Below, piece after piece: positions 17,775 through 26,772 of a stretch of 64,000 nucleotides of DNA. The stretch lies in NCBI GenBank assembly GCA_964430225.1, contig CAYSFE010000001.1, positions 114,364 to 178,363 on the forward strand, written 5' to 3'. Source of the stretch: CAYSFE01 sp964430225. Its GTDB lineage: Bacteria; Patescibacteriota; Dojkabacteria; GCA-016699595; JBAXKR01. The translations under genes were made by a program, and so were the position numbers. The notes below the pieces were generated by a model. The model was not told the DNA's origin and ran no database searches. It saw nothing but the letters and a program-made list of their open reading frames with translations. Position 1 is the stretch's first letter. Every line of letters starts with the position of its first letter.

Positions 17775-18809
17775 ATGAATTCAATCGATGACTATAAAAA
17801 ACGAGCTGATGAGCTTGAAACTAAACTATCTAGTGATCCTACAGTCTTTTTGGATCCTTCTAATGTAAAGAAACTTTCCAATGAACTTAAGAGCCTAAAA
17901 CATAGGATTAGCCTACTTGATTTACATATCGATCTTAAAGGTAAGATTGAAAGAAATAGAGCTGCACTCCGAGAAGAAACTGATTCTTCACTACGTGAAC
18001 TACTTAAAGTAGAAATTTCTGAATTTGAAGAAAAGACAAAAGTAATTGAAAAAGAACTTGAAGATATGGATAACCCTGATCTTCAACTAGATAAATCATC
18101 TTGTATCGTAGAAATACGTGCTGGTACAGGAGGAGAAGAAGCAGCTTTGTTTGCTTCTGATCTATTCAAAATGTATTCAGCATATATTGCTTCTAAGGGA
18201 TGGGAGCTTGCCCTACTCTCAGAAAGTTTTGGATCACAAGGAGGAATGAAAGAAATCATATTTGAAGTAAATGGAGAAGGTGCATTTGGAAAACTCAAAA
18301 ATGAATCTGGAGTACATAGAGTACAAAGAATACCTAAAACAGAAGCTGCAGGTAGGATACATACATCAGCAGTATCTGTAGTGGTACTTCCACAAATAGA
18401 TGAAACTATTGTTGAAATAAATCCAGCCGATATTCGAGTAGATGTATATAGGGCAGGAGGCCCTGGTGGACAAGGAGTAAATACTACAGACTCAGCAGTT
18501 AGACTTACACATATTCCAACTAATACTGTAGTAACTTGCCAAGAAGGAAGAAGTCAGATAAAAAATAAAGAGCAGGCAATGGGAATTATGCGCTCTAAAC
18601 TTTACGAACTAGAACGTGAAAAGAAACTAAACGAGACTGGAGATATTAGAAAAAACGCTATTAAAGGTGGTGATAGATCAGATAAAATTAAGACATATAA
18701 CTTTCCACAGAGTAGACTTACAGATCATAGAATAAAGAAGAGCTGGTTTAGCCTAGACCAGATACTTGCAGGTGACATAGATGAAATTTTAAGTGAAAAG
18801 ATAATATAA
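17775..18809 (+). CDS. prfA: Peptide chain release factor 1
   Basis: RF1 reads UAA and UAG and triggers peptide release. The GGQ catalytic motif is at residues 231-233 within GGPGGQGVNTTDSAVRLTH. The codon-recognition tripeptide is PKT at 187-189 within RIPKTEAAGRIHTSA, the RF1 pattern PxT and not the RF2 SPF motif. At 344 aa it is close to the usual 355-360. It is followed 3 nt later by prmC, the enzyme that methylates this GGQ glutamine. Confidence 0.96.
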   Translation: MNSIDDYKKRADELETKLSSDPTVFLDPSNVKKLSNELKSLKHRISLLDLHIDLKGKIERNRAALREETDSSLRELLKVEISEFEEKTKVIEKELEDMDNPDLQLDKSSCIVEIRAGTGGEEAALFASDLFKMYSAYIASKGWELALLSESFGSQGGMKEIIFEVNGEGAFGKLKNESGVHRVQRIPKTEAAGRIHTSAVSVVVLPQIDETIVEINPADIRVDVYRAGGPGGQGVNTTDSAVRLTHIPTNTVVTCQEGRSQIKNKEQAMGIMRSKLYELEREKKLNETGDIRKNAIKGGDRSDKIKTYNFPQSRLTDHRIKKSWFSLDQILAGDIDEILSEKII

Positions 18810-18812
18810 TCC

Positions 18813-19637
18813 ATGTTACCTAAGTGTTACGTTAAAGACCTTTTAGCAAAACATGTTAAAATACCCGTATCTTCAAAGCTATCAATACTTTCAAGTATTC
18901 TTTCCTTACCAAAAGAGAAGCTTTTAGTGTATGAGAAAGAACTATCTCATAGACATATACAACTTTTTGAATCAAAGTGTCAGGATCTATTATCTGGAGT
19001 ACCAATTGAGTACCTCACTAATCACTCCTCTTTCTTTTTTCTCGACCTATACATCACTTCAGATGTTTTAATTCCTCGCCCAGAGACAGAAAACTTAGTA
19101 GATATTATCCTTAAAAGTAAAATTAAGCCCGTCAATGTTATAGAAATAGGGACAGGATCTGGTGCAATATCTATTGCTCTAAGTAAAAACCTTCCTAAAA
19201 ACTTAAAATCCAAATTTTTGTCAATAGATATTTCAGAAAAAGCACTTAAAATTGCAAAACTAAACGCGAAGAAAAATTTGGTAGACAATATTACTTTTAA
19301 AGAAGTGGGCGTTAAGGACCTAAAGAATAACGAATTATTCGACTTAATAGTATCTAACCCACCATACATAAACTCTAAACAGATTCGGTACTTAGAAAAG
19401 AGTGTTAAACACCATGAACCACATATTGCTTTAGATGGTGGAAAGGATGGACTAGATATTGTAAGAGATATTTTAAACTTCTCTAAATCTCATTTAAATA
19501 AAAATGGAGTAATATATCTCGAGATAAACTCAAAGAGACAGTATGAGAGTATAAAAAAGGAGTTTAAAAGTACATTTAAGACAATTAAACTCCTTAAAGA
19601 TCAATATGGTCGTTATCGATACATTTATTTATCGTAG
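18813..19637 (+). CDS. prmC: Release factor glutamine methyltransferase PrmC
   Basis: PrmC transfers a methyl group from S-adenosylmethionine to the Gln of the GGQ loop of release factors. It shows an N-terminal helical domain, the SAM-binding EIGTGSGAISIAL (from residue 111) and the substrate motif NPPY (182-185). Length is 274 aa, as usual. The end overlaps the convergent htrA end by 13 nt, with no room for a terminator between them. Confidence 0.96.
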   Translation: MLPKCYVKDLLAKHVKIPVSSKLSILSSILSLPKEKLLVYEKELSHRHIQLFESKCQDLLSGVPIEYLTNHSSFFFLDLYITSDVLIPRPETENLVDIILKSKIKPVNVIEIGTGSGAISIALSKNLPKNLKSKFLSIDISEKALKIAKLNAKKNLVDNITFKEVGVKDLKNNELFDLIVSNPPYINSKQIRYLEKSVKHHEPHIALDGGKDGLDIVRDILNFSKSHLNKNGVIYLEINSKRQYESIKKEFKSTFKTIKLLKDQYGRYRYIYLS

Positions 19638-20911
19638 TCACTCCTATCCCCTACTACCACAGAGACATTCTGAGTAGCACCTTTTCTCCATACTTCTAGG
19701 CTTAAAGTAGATCCTACAGCACTTGATTGAATAATTTCTAAGAATGATTCATTTTCTAAACTCTTTCCATTTGCTTTTGTAACTACATCACCTTTCTTAA
19801 GTCCTGCCTTATCTGAAGGAGAACCTACTTGTATTAAGGTTATAAGTGCTCCATTAAGAGTTGTGTCTTTTAGATAGTAAGTTCTTTGAGAAAAACTTAC
19901 TCCTATGAAAGGTTCTAAGAGTTTACCTTTCTCTGCAAATTCCGCTAATTTTACTTTTAGTCTGTTTATTGGAAGAGCAAATGAGATATTGTCAGCTCCT
20001 GAAGTAGTTGCAAAGTTAATTCCAATTACTTCAGCTTTTGAATTAAACAAAGGACCACCTGAATTTCCAGGATTTATTGGAGCATCTGTTTGAATAACTC
20101 CTTGATACTTTTTGCCTTGAGTTCCAAATGTAGATCCAGCATTTACATCACGATTTAGTCCACTAACAATTCCAGATGTAACAGTTCCTGTAAGGTCTCC
20201 TAATGGAGAACCAATTGCTATTACCATATTGCCCCTTTTTAGTTTATCTGAATCTCCTAGTTTAAGAGCTTGAAGATCATTTTTATTTACTTTTAAGATT
20301 GCAATATCATTACCACGATCAAGATACACCTTATCTACAGGCACTGTATTTTTATCACTTCCAATTATTACAGAATATTCTAGAGATGCATTATCTACAA
20401 CATGAGAGTTAGTTACTATGACTCCATCTGATCTAACTACAAATCCAGATCCAATATTTTGTTTACTACCTTCTAAGTTTCCTGATTCAAAAGCACTTGG
20501 ATCAACAGGTGAAGTAGCAACAACAGTCACAATACTTGGAGATGTTTCCTCTACCACCTTAGTGATTAGTTCTTCTTGAGTATTTAAATTTGATGTATCT
20601 AGCTCAAGAGTCTTACCTTGTTCAAATGTAGATTTAGGAGCATCAGTAGTACTTTCTGAACACTTTACTTCTTTGTATATGAAAGAATCTTTAAGAGAAT
20701 TTGAACACACAAATCTCTTTAGACTTCCATTTGCCCATACAAATATACCTGTTCCAACTACTATTAAAATCATAAGGATAACAAGACAGCCTGAAAAACA
20801 AGTAAGTCTTGATCTCCATCTACGCTTAGATATCTTTTGTCCTATTTCCTTATCTTTATTGACAATAGGGTTCACAGGTTCGCTATGGTTTGTGTTTGTA
20901 TTTTCTTCCAT
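19625..20911 (-). CDS. htrA: HtrA/DegP-type serine protease with PDZ domain
   Basis: This is a membrane-anchored quality-control protease. A cytoplasmic N-terminus is followed by a transmembrane segment near residues 38-60. The trypsin-like domain has catalytic His170 (VTNSHVVD), Asp202 (GNDIAIL) and Ser284 (NPGNSGGPLF). One C-terminal PDZ domain contains VGSPSDKAGLKKGDVV. Length of 428 aa is normal for the single-PDZ class. Together with ctpA, 35 nt upstream on the same strand, it forms an envelope proteolysis pair. Confidence 0.95.
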   Translation of the reverse strand: MEENTNTNHSEPVNPIVNKDKEIGQKISKRRWRSRLTCFSGCLVILMILIVVGTGIFVWANGSLKRFVCSNSLKDSFIYKEVKCSESTTDAPKSTFEQGKTLELDTSNLNTQEELITKVVEETSPSIVTVVATSPVDPSAFESGNLEGSKQNIGSGFVVRSDGVIVTNSHVVDNASLEYSVIIGSDKNTVPVDKVYLDRGNDIAILKVNKNDLQALKLGDSDKLKRGNMVIAIGSPLGDLTGTVTSGIVSGLNRDVNAGSTFGTQGKKYQGVIQTDAPINPGNSGGPLFNSKAEVIGINFATTSGADNISFALPINRLKVKLAEFAEKGKLLEPFIGVSFSQRTYYLKDTTLNGALITLIQVGSPSDKAGLKKGDVVTKANGKSLENESFLEIIQSSAVGSTLSLEVWRKGATQNVSVVVGDRSDYDK

Positions 20912-20946
20912 TTGAGTAAAATTAAAATGTATTACATATCATGTAT

Positions 20947-22242
20947 TTACTTTATTAGTTTCTTTACTTCTTCTACTGCCAAATCTTTTTGGGCATCATT
21001 ACCTTTCTTGATATCTTCTAAATCAGCATCTAGTTTAATATCAGGAACTATTGGTTTCTCACGAGTAAGTTCTGTTTTATCTGGTAACAACCATTTTTGT
21101 ACAGTGATATGTAGTGATGCTCCATTCCATGTTGATGGTTCTATTATACTTTGAGCACTACCTTTTCCATATGTAGTACTACCAAGTAGTTTTGAACGGT
21201 TATTCTTAGATAAACTACCAGCAAGTATTTCAGAAGCTGATGCACTATTCCCATCTACTAATGTAATCATTGGGAGATCTTTAAGTTTGCCATCTTCTTC
21301 TACAGTATATGTTTCAGCTATACCATCTCTATCTCTAACATAAAGAACGGTTTTACCTTTTGTTAAGAAAGTACTTGCTACATGATAAGCACCTTGTAGA
21401 TATCCACCAGGATTACCTCTAAGATCAAGTATCACCCCTTTAGGATTTTTACTTAATAGTTCTTTTTCTAGTTTGTCCCAATTATTATTAAACTCACTTA
21501 AACTTTCTTCAGTAAATCTTGATAGTCTTATCCTATATATTCCATTTCCCTCATCTACAAGGTCCATACTTTCAGAATGTATTGCTGCTCTAGTAATTTT
21601 TACTTCTCGTGAGTTAGCAATAGTAGTATCACTCACACTAAGTTTTACTTGAGTACCAGCTTTTCCTCTAATCTTACCTACAACAATAGATATTTCTTCA
21701 TTTTCATTAATAGTAGAATCATCTACCTTTAGAATCATATCTCCAACCTTAAGAGTTGATTTTGATGCAGGTGAATCTGGAAGTAATCTCTTTACAATCA
21801 CTCTCCCCCCTCTATATCCAAGCTCTGCTCCTATTCCTTCAAAATCTCCCCTAATACTTTTCTTGTAATCATTGGTTTCATCTGCAGTAAAGAAAATACT
21901 TGGAGAATCTCCTAAACTTTCTACCATTCCCTTAATAGCTCCATTGTATAGTTTAGCTACACTAATATCTTTATCTACATATTGAGTTTTAATTACATCA
22001 TAAACATCATTTATAAGTTTAGGATCGATTTTTTCTTTTGAACTTAGATTTAATCCACTTGAAATTGTGTCAAAAAAACTTGAAAGAGATACAGGCGTAG
22101 AAGTTTCAGAAGATATATTTGTTCTTACATCGGTTTTACCAATGAAATATCCAACAACAAAAAAAATTGCTACTAATACTACTGTTACAAAAACAAATGA
22201 GTATGTTTTATTTGAATTTTTAGGCAAATGAACATCTTTCAT
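20947..22242 (-). CDS. ctpA: C-terminal processing (S41) peptidase
   Basis: CtpA-type proteases degrade or trim proteins outside the membrane. After an N-terminal membrane anchor (residues 14-33) comes a PDZ domain (GGRVIVKRLLPDSPASKSTLKVGD, described here by its key LPDSPA and VGD elements). The S41 core has the catalytic Ser in DGNSASASEIL and the catalytic Lys in STTYGKGSAQS, plus the ILDLRGNPGGYL strand. Length is 431 aa. It precedes htrA on the same strand. Confidence 0.95.
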   Translation of the reverse strand: MKDVHLPKNSNKTYSFVFVTVVLVAIFFVVGYFIGKTDVRTNISSETSTPVSLSSFFDTISSGLNLSSKEKIDPKLINDVYDVIKTQYVDKDISVAKLYNGAIKGMVESLGDSPSIFFTADETNDYKKSIRGDFEGIGAELGYRGGRVIVKRLLPDSPASKSTLKVGDMILKVDDSTINENEEISIVVGKIRGKAGTQVKLSVSDTTIANSREVKITRAAIHSESMDLVDEGNGIYRIRLSRFTEESLSEFNNNWDKLEKELLSKNPKGVILDLRGNPGGYLQGAYHVASTFLTKGKTVLYVRDRDGIAETYTVEEDGKLKDLPMITLVDGNSASASEILAGSLSKNNRSKLLGSTTYGKGSAQSIIEPSTWNGASLHITVQKWLLPDKTELTREKPIVPDIKLDADLEDIKKGNDAQKDLAVEEVKKLIK

Positions 22243-22253
22243 AAAAACTTATT

Positions 22254-23252
22254 CTAGCAGATATATGCTACCTCATCAAAACTTAAGTATTCGACTTTAC
22301 CATCTTCAGTTTTTACCTCTAAATCAAAATCATTTACTGTTAAAACACTAACTTCTAAACCAAATAGTTTGTTACTGGTTACAAAAACCTTCATTCCTGG
22401 TTTAATCTCAATGTATTCTTCTTCTTTTATACTCAGTGCTTTATCTACACTAAAACATAATGTATTTTGCTTACTAGATACAAAAGCTGATAATCCACTC
22501 ATTCGAGATAGATTATTCACATACAGTTTATTTAATTCAAAACTTTCACTGACTCCGAATATATTAAAAAGATTATGAATTTTAGATGAAGAAGCACTAA
22601 ATTCTGGTGATACTACAGAACAAATTATAACCTTAGGCGAATATTCATTTATTCTTAAATATTTCTCTTTATCAAGAACATCATTAACAAAAACTACTTT
22701 GTCCATAATATCAAGTTCCTCAATATTTCCTTCTTTAGGAAAATATATAAATTCACCCATATATTCTCCTTTTCCAAAAGAAGAATTAAGTGAGATCGAT
22801 AACACATTTGATTTCACTTCTATACATTCTCCGCGAATAACTGTATCAATTGTTGCATTAGCACTGGCTCTAATCACACTTTCCTTAATTTCACCTAGTA
22901 TTTTTAACGTTCCCTTTTTTATCTCACTTAAATCAACAAATCCGTCAAATTCTGATATTGCCTCATATTTCCCAAGTCCTCCCATTACAGATCTTTCAGC
23001 CAATATATCTCCCTCTGAGATATATTCTTTATCAAATACTTTTATATATTTCTTTACCTCTTGAGGCTTTACTTTTAATAGTTCTATTAAATTAAAAGTT
23101 TGAAGAACTTCAAAGTCTCTAGTTACCCCTATTATGTCATCTTTTTTTACTTTTTCTCCTGCATTAAAATTTAGTTTAGTTTTTAATGGCAACTCATATT
23201 TAAAGATTGAATCTTTAATATATTTAATTTTATTTAATCTTTTAATATACAT
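22254..23252 (-). CDS. Unknown protein with barrel-sandwich and KOW-like segments
   Basis: This 332-aa protein is not recognised. Its N-terminal ~130 residues are rich in short beta strands with turns such as AGEKVKKDDIIG, KEYISEGDILAE and SEFDGFVDLSEIKKG, a spacing seen in biotinyl/lipoyl-like barrel-sandwich folds but without the modified lysine motif. The last ~55 residues (IKPGMKVFVTSNKLFG, GKVEYLSFDEVAYI) look like a small KOW/SH3-type barrel. No membrane segment is seen. The ATG overlaps the stop of the next upstream gene (TAATG), so the two products are probably partners. Confidence 0.72.
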   Translation of the reverse strand: MYIKRLNKIKYIKDSIFKYELPLKTKLNFNAGEKVKKDDIIGVTRDFEVLQTFNLIELLKVKPQEVKKYIKVFDKEYISEGDILAERSVMGGLGKYEAISEFDGFVDLSEIKKGTLKILGEIKESVIRASANATIDTVIRGECIEVKSNVLSISLNSSFGKGEYMGEFIYFPKEGNIEELDIMDKVVFVNDVLDKEKYLRINEYSPKVIICSVVSPEFSASSSKIHNLFNIFGVSESFELNKLYVNNLSRMSGLSAFVSSKQNTLCFSVDKALSIKEEEYIEIKPGMKVFVTSNKLFGLEVSVLTVNDFDLEVKTEDGKVEYLSFDEVAYIC

Positions 23253-24211
23253 TACGTTCTTTCTAATTCACTGAAATATGTAAAGTCTAAAACATTTGGG
23301 AATTCTTTAAACTTTTTATTACTCATTCCAAAGTTTACAAATACCTTTTTATCAAGTAACCCATACGTTTTCCATTTTGAAATTGAAACAGAACCATCTT
23401 CATCAAACATATATTTTAAAATTCTTCCAGTTATTCCATATACCTTTTGATCCATTTTCCCATCTAGTATATTTACCTCATTTATTTCCCCATATTTTGC
23501 ACTAGAGAAGGCATTGATAATATATCCTAACCTCATTTCAGTATTAAGTTTTGATAACAAATCACTATCTTTTCCAATAAAAGATTCCCAAATAAGTCCA
23601 AACTTATCAACTTCTACCTTAATTACGGTAGTTGTATTAAATATTTGAGATAGGAGTACCATTACTTTATCTATATCAAAAAACTTGTATACATTAGGAG
23701 AAAGTACCACTCCATCTACTTTTCCAAATACAATCTTTGATGCTTGTACATTTGAAACAAATTTTAAATATATTGGATATAGACTTCCTAAATATGCACT
23801 TTGATATGACCTAGCATTTAAGATATCTCTATTACATTCACTTAAGAAATCTTTATCAATAACTGGATCGATTGAAAAGCTATCTCTTTTTACTATTGTT
23901 CCCTTAGGACCGGTATATATGTGAAGTAGTTTAACAGACTCTAAAGTCATATCAAGATACACCAAATTTGAGAGTTTAGACTCATTTAAATGGTCTCCGA
24001 GTCTCTTAACGTCTACTTCTCCTTCCATGTTAAAGGTAATAGAAATAGAAGGCTTTAAGTAGCTAATTTTAAGGTATTCATTAAGTGAATTTTCAGGGAT
24101 TTTTCTAGCTAATTGGTATGTATCAGAAGTCTCTTCATCAAACAAAAAAAGATCACATAGATTATTACTAGTATTTGAAATTATTTTTTTAGAAGAGTTT
24201 AATAGATGCAT
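23252..24211 (-). CDS. Unknown 319-aa soluble protein
   Basis: I do not recognise this protein. It appears soluble, with alternating strands and helices and no signal peptide. LLHIYTGPKGTIVKRDSF and the VVLSPNVYKFFDIDKVMVLL region could be parts of an ASKHA-like fold, but the phosphate-binding motifs are not visible, so this is speculative. It sits between rpsR and the barrel-sandwich gene, where other bacteria often have rplI (bL9), and is coupled to the latter by TAATG. Confidence 0.72.
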   Translation of the reverse strand: MHLLNSSKKIISNTSNNLCDLFLFDEETSDTYQLARKIPENSLNEYLKISYLKPSISITFNMEGEVDVKRLGDHLNESKLSNLVYLDMTLESVKLLHIYTGPKGTIVKRDSFSIDPVIDKDFLSECNRDILNARSYQSAYLGSLYPIYLKFVSNVQASKIVFGKVDGVVLSPNVYKFFDIDKVMVLLSQIFNTTTVIKVEVDKFGLIWESFIGKDSDLLSKLNTEMRLGYIINAFSSAKYGEINEVNILDGKMDQKVYGITGRILKYMFDEDGSVSISKWKTYGLLDKKVFVNFGMSNKKFKEFPNVLDFTYFSELERT

Positions 24212-24241
24212 TTTTTATATGCATCTATTCTACTTTAGAAT

Positions 24242-24481
24242 TTATATGTAGTCCACAAAAGGAAGTAATGCCAAATATCTTGCTCTTTTAATAGATAGAG
24301 CTAATTTTCTTTGACATATTGCACTTACTCCAGTTCTAGAACTTGGAAGTATTCTTCCACGAGGTGTTATAAATTTTTTAAGTTTATATACATCTTTGTA
24401 GTCAACCTTTGATGGATCTCCACCAAATGGACAGTTCTCTTCAACTTTAATTACTTTTGCTTTTTTTCTTTTGATTGCCAT
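24242..24481 (-). CDS. rpsR: Ribosomal protein bS18
   Basis: bS18 pairs with bS6 on the 30S platform. The core [20 protein letters not shown] and [26 protein letters not shown] is diagnostic. Length is 79 aa. The order rpsF-ssb-rpsR is conserved, but rplI does not follow. Confidence 0.96.
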   Translation of the reverse strand: MAIKRKKAKVIKVEENCPFGGDPSKVDYKDVYKLKKFITPRGRILPSSRTGVSAICQRKLALSIKRARYLALLPFVDYI

Positions 24482-24495
24482 GTTATTTGTTTAAA

Positions 24496-24954
24496 TTAAA
24501 AAGGTAAATCTTCTTTTGCTACTGGAGCTTCTTCTTCTGAAACTTCATTAGCTACTGGTATTTCTTCATTACTATCTTTTGATAGTTCTGCACCCTCTAC
24601 TCCTACTCCATTCTTTCCCTTTGAATCTAATAGCTTCATATCATCTATTCTAATTTCTGTTCTATAGTGCTTAACTCCATTAACTTCATACATTCTAGTT
24701 CTAATCTCTCCTTCTACATATACTAACATTCCAACACTTAGTAGGTTAGCACATATCTCACCTAGTTTATTCCAAGCTACAATATTTAGATACTCTGCTC
24801 TTTCTTTCTGTTCTCCACTTTGAGTCTTCCAAAGATTGTTAGTTGCAATTCCAAATGTACATACTAATGAACCTTGAGGAGTATATTTTACTTCGGGATC
24901 TCTAGTTAAATTCCCGATAATCATTGCCTTGTTTAATGATCTTGCTGTTGCCAT
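24496..24954 (-). CDS. ssb: Single-stranded DNA-binding protein
   Basis: SSB coats single-stranded DNA. The OB fold begins SLNKAMIIGNLTRDPEVKYT and includes EYLNIVAWNKLGEICANLL. An acidic linker of about 40 residues leads to the conserved tip EDLPF, which recruits repair proteins. The protein is 152 aa long. It is located between rpsF and rpsR as in most bacteria. Confidence 0.96.
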   Translation of the reverse strand: MATARSLNKAMIIGNLTRDPEVKYTPQGSLVCTFGIATNNLWKTQSGEQKERAEYLNIVAWNKLGEICANLLSVGMLVYVEGEIRTRMYEVNGVKHYRTEIRIDDMKLLDSKGKNGVGVEGAELSKDSNEEIPVANEVSEEEAPVAKEDLPF

Positions 24955-24971
24955 AGATATATATTAATAAA

Positions 24972-25265
24972 TTAAAGTTCCTCTTCTTTAATTAATAAAT
25001 ATCGTAGCACCTCAGGCATTAGACCAACATTAGAAGTAAATGAGTTTGTATTAGATTTGTCTATCTCAATTCTGTATGCGATATAGAAACCTTCATCATG
25101 TTTCTTAATTTTATATGCTAGATGTTTCTTACCCCATACATCAGTTTTACTGATAACTCCACCATCACTTTTAATCATTCCCTCAATCTTACTTTGAGCA
25201 CTTAGCCTTACATCTTCAGGCAATAATGCTTTAAGCACCACAACAAATTCATATTTTTGCTTCAT
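24972..25265 (-). CDS. rpsF: Ribosomal protein bS6
   Basis: The ferredoxin-like bS6 fold is visible in KYEFVVVLKALLPEDV, VWGKKHLAYKIKKHDEGFYIAY and VLRYLLIKEEEL. Start at ATG 25265 gives 97 aa. The frame stays open upstream to 25301, but that extension (a Cys/Ile/Phe-rich stretch) is not conserved. No anionic C-terminal tail is present. First gene of the rpsF-ssb-rpsR unit. Confidence 0.94.
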   Translation of the reverse strand: MKQKYEFVVVLKALLPEDVRLSAQSKIEGMIKSDGGVISKTDVWGKKHLAYKIKKHDEGFYIAYRIEIDKSNTNSFTSNVGLMPEVLRYLLIKEEEL

Positions 25266-25314
25266 TTTAAAAAACGAAATTAAATAAATAGATACACACA
25301 CAATGGCAATATCA

Positions 25315-25344
25315 ATAATACCATAGTAAAAGCCTTATTCTCAA
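25315..25344 (-). promoter_or_regulatory. Promoter of rpsF-ssb-rpsR
   Basis: Minus strand TTGAGA (25339-25344), 18 nt, TATTAT (25315-25320), about 50 nt before the rpsF ATG. It faces away from the promoter of the 53-aa gene on the other strand. Confidence 0.5.
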
Positions 25345-25426
25345 GGAGTAAATCCCCTATTCTATTACGTTAATACTACAAATCGTATGGTATATCCGTA
25401 ACAGAATTAAAATTAGAGAAAAATAT

Positions 25427-25454
25427 TTGACATCTTCCTAGATTTGAGTATTAT
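25427..25454 (+). promoter_or_regulatory. Strong promoter of a 53-aa gene
   Basis: A perfect TTGACA (25427-25432) is followed after 16 nt by TATTAT (25449-25454). Predicted start of transcription is near 25461, about 30 nt before the ATG at 25490. Confidence 0.65.
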
Positions 25455-25489
25455 TTATTTGGCCCAAAATTATTTATTACTTCTAATTT

Positions 25490-25651
25490 ATGGCTGAAAA
25501 CTCCCCAATTCTAGACACTGAACATATTGATGGAGACGCCTATGAGTGGCCCCCAAAATCAGTTGGAGGCACAATTAAAAAAGCATTAATGAAAATTATT
25601 GATGGAGCACAAGAGACTAAATTAGATCCAAACATAGAAAAAGCAGAATAA
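25490..25651 (+). CDS. Small 53-aa hypothetical protein
   Basis: A short reading frame encodes MAENSPILDTEHIDGDAYEW followed by an amphipathic middle (GGTIKKALMKIIDGAQ) and an acidic end (IEKAE). It is isolated on the plus strand between two minus-strand units and has its own consensus promoter and a typical ATG context, so I regard it as real. The composition is acidic and polar, with no membrane segment or Cys. No family is recognised. It ends 8 nt before the ychF stop on the opposite strand. Confidence 0.6.
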   Translation: MAENSPILDTEHIDGDAYEWPPKSVGGTIKKALMKIIDGAQETKLDPNIEKAE

Positions 25652-25659
25652 GTATATTT

Positions 25660-26772
25660 CTAAGCACCATGCTTAAAGTTCATGATATCAGCTTCCTTTA
25701 CTATGTAGTCCCTTGATTCAAGTCTTATTTTTCCCTTCTCAGCCGCTCCTTTATATCCTCCACAAGCAACGAAGTCTTCATATGAAACTACTTCAGCAGC
25801 TATGAACTTATCTGAGAAATCAGTATGTATTTTACCTGCTGCTTCCTTAGCATTAGCTCCCTTTCTAACAGTCCATGCTCTTGATTCATCTTCTCCAGTA
25901 GTAAAGAAACTCATAAGTCCGAGGGTGTCATATGCTACGTGTGTTAGTCTCACTATTCCTGATTCTGTTAATCCATATTGACTAAGAAATTCTTTTTGAT
26001 CTTCTTCATTTAAAGTAGATAGTTCAGATTCAAGTTTTACTGATAAAGGTATGACAGTATCGGATTCTACTAGTCCCATTACTTTCTTAAGATTCTCTAG
26101 GTTTACATTTGTAATACTACTCTCATCAATATTTGCTACATATATTGTAGGTTTAGCTGTTATTAGGCTTATCTGGGAAAGATCTGCTTTTAAACTTTCA
26201 TTAGCTTTAATGTATTCTTGTTTATCTTTTAAAAAATCTCTTGCTAACTTACTTTCTTCTAAGTGTTTTAGTAGTTCAGCTAGAAAGTCTGCTGTTAGTT
26301 TAGCCTTTACATCAAATCTAGAATTCTTCTCAAAGTTATTTACAACTTTCTTTAATACTTCTAAGTCTTTTAGTATTAGTTCTGTGTTTATTGTCTCTAT
26401 ATCACTCTTTGGATCTACTTTATTACTTACATGTATTACATCTTTGTTTTCAAATATTCTAACTACATGAACTATAGCATCAGCTTCAGCTATTTCAGAT
26501 AGAAATTTGTTCCCAAGTCCTTGTCCTTCAGAAGCTCCCTTTACAATACCAGCAATATCTATGAAGTCTACATCAGCATATATTGTTTTTTTAGATTTTT
26601 CTAACTCTGTAAGCTTATCAAGCCTACTATCTTTCACATATACTCTACCCACATTAGGATCTATGGTACAAAAAGGATAGTTCTCAGCAGGAACTGAGTT
26701 TTTAGTTAAAGCATTAAAAAGTGTAGACTTTCCTACATTAGGAAGACCTACTATACCAAGTGCTAGGCTCAT
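25660..26772 (-). CDS. ychF: Redox-regulated P-loop NTPase YchF
   Basis: YchF (Ola1-like) is an Obg-family NTPase that prefers ATP and associates with ribosomes. Motifs include GLPNVGKSTLFNALT at the start, the switch region DIAGIVKGASEGQGLGNKFL, and a C-terminal TGS-like domain with RAWTVRKGANAKEAAGKIHT and the VVSYEDFVACGG segment. At 370 aa it is full length. The ATG overlap in the dense packing here is reversed: the upstream AMP phosphorylase stop coincides with this start (TAATG at 26772). Confidence 0.96.
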   Translation of the reverse strand: MSLALGIVGLPNVGKSTLFNALTKNSVPAENYPFCTIDPNVGRVYVKDSRLDKLTELEKSKKTIYADVDFIDIAGIVKGASEGQGLGNKFLSEIAEADAIVHVVRIFENKDVIHVSNKVDPKSDIETINTELILKDLEVLKKVVNNFEKNSRFDVKAKLTADFLAELLKHLEESKLARDFLKDKQEYIKANESLKADLSQISLITAKPTIYVANIDESSITNVNLENLKKVMGLVESDTVIPLSVKLESELSTLNEEDQKEFLSQYGLTESGIVRLTHVAYDTLGLMSFFTTGEDESRAWTVRKGANAKEAAGKIHTDFSDKFIAAEVVSYEDFVACGGYKGAAEKGKIRLESRDYIVKEADIMNFKHGA

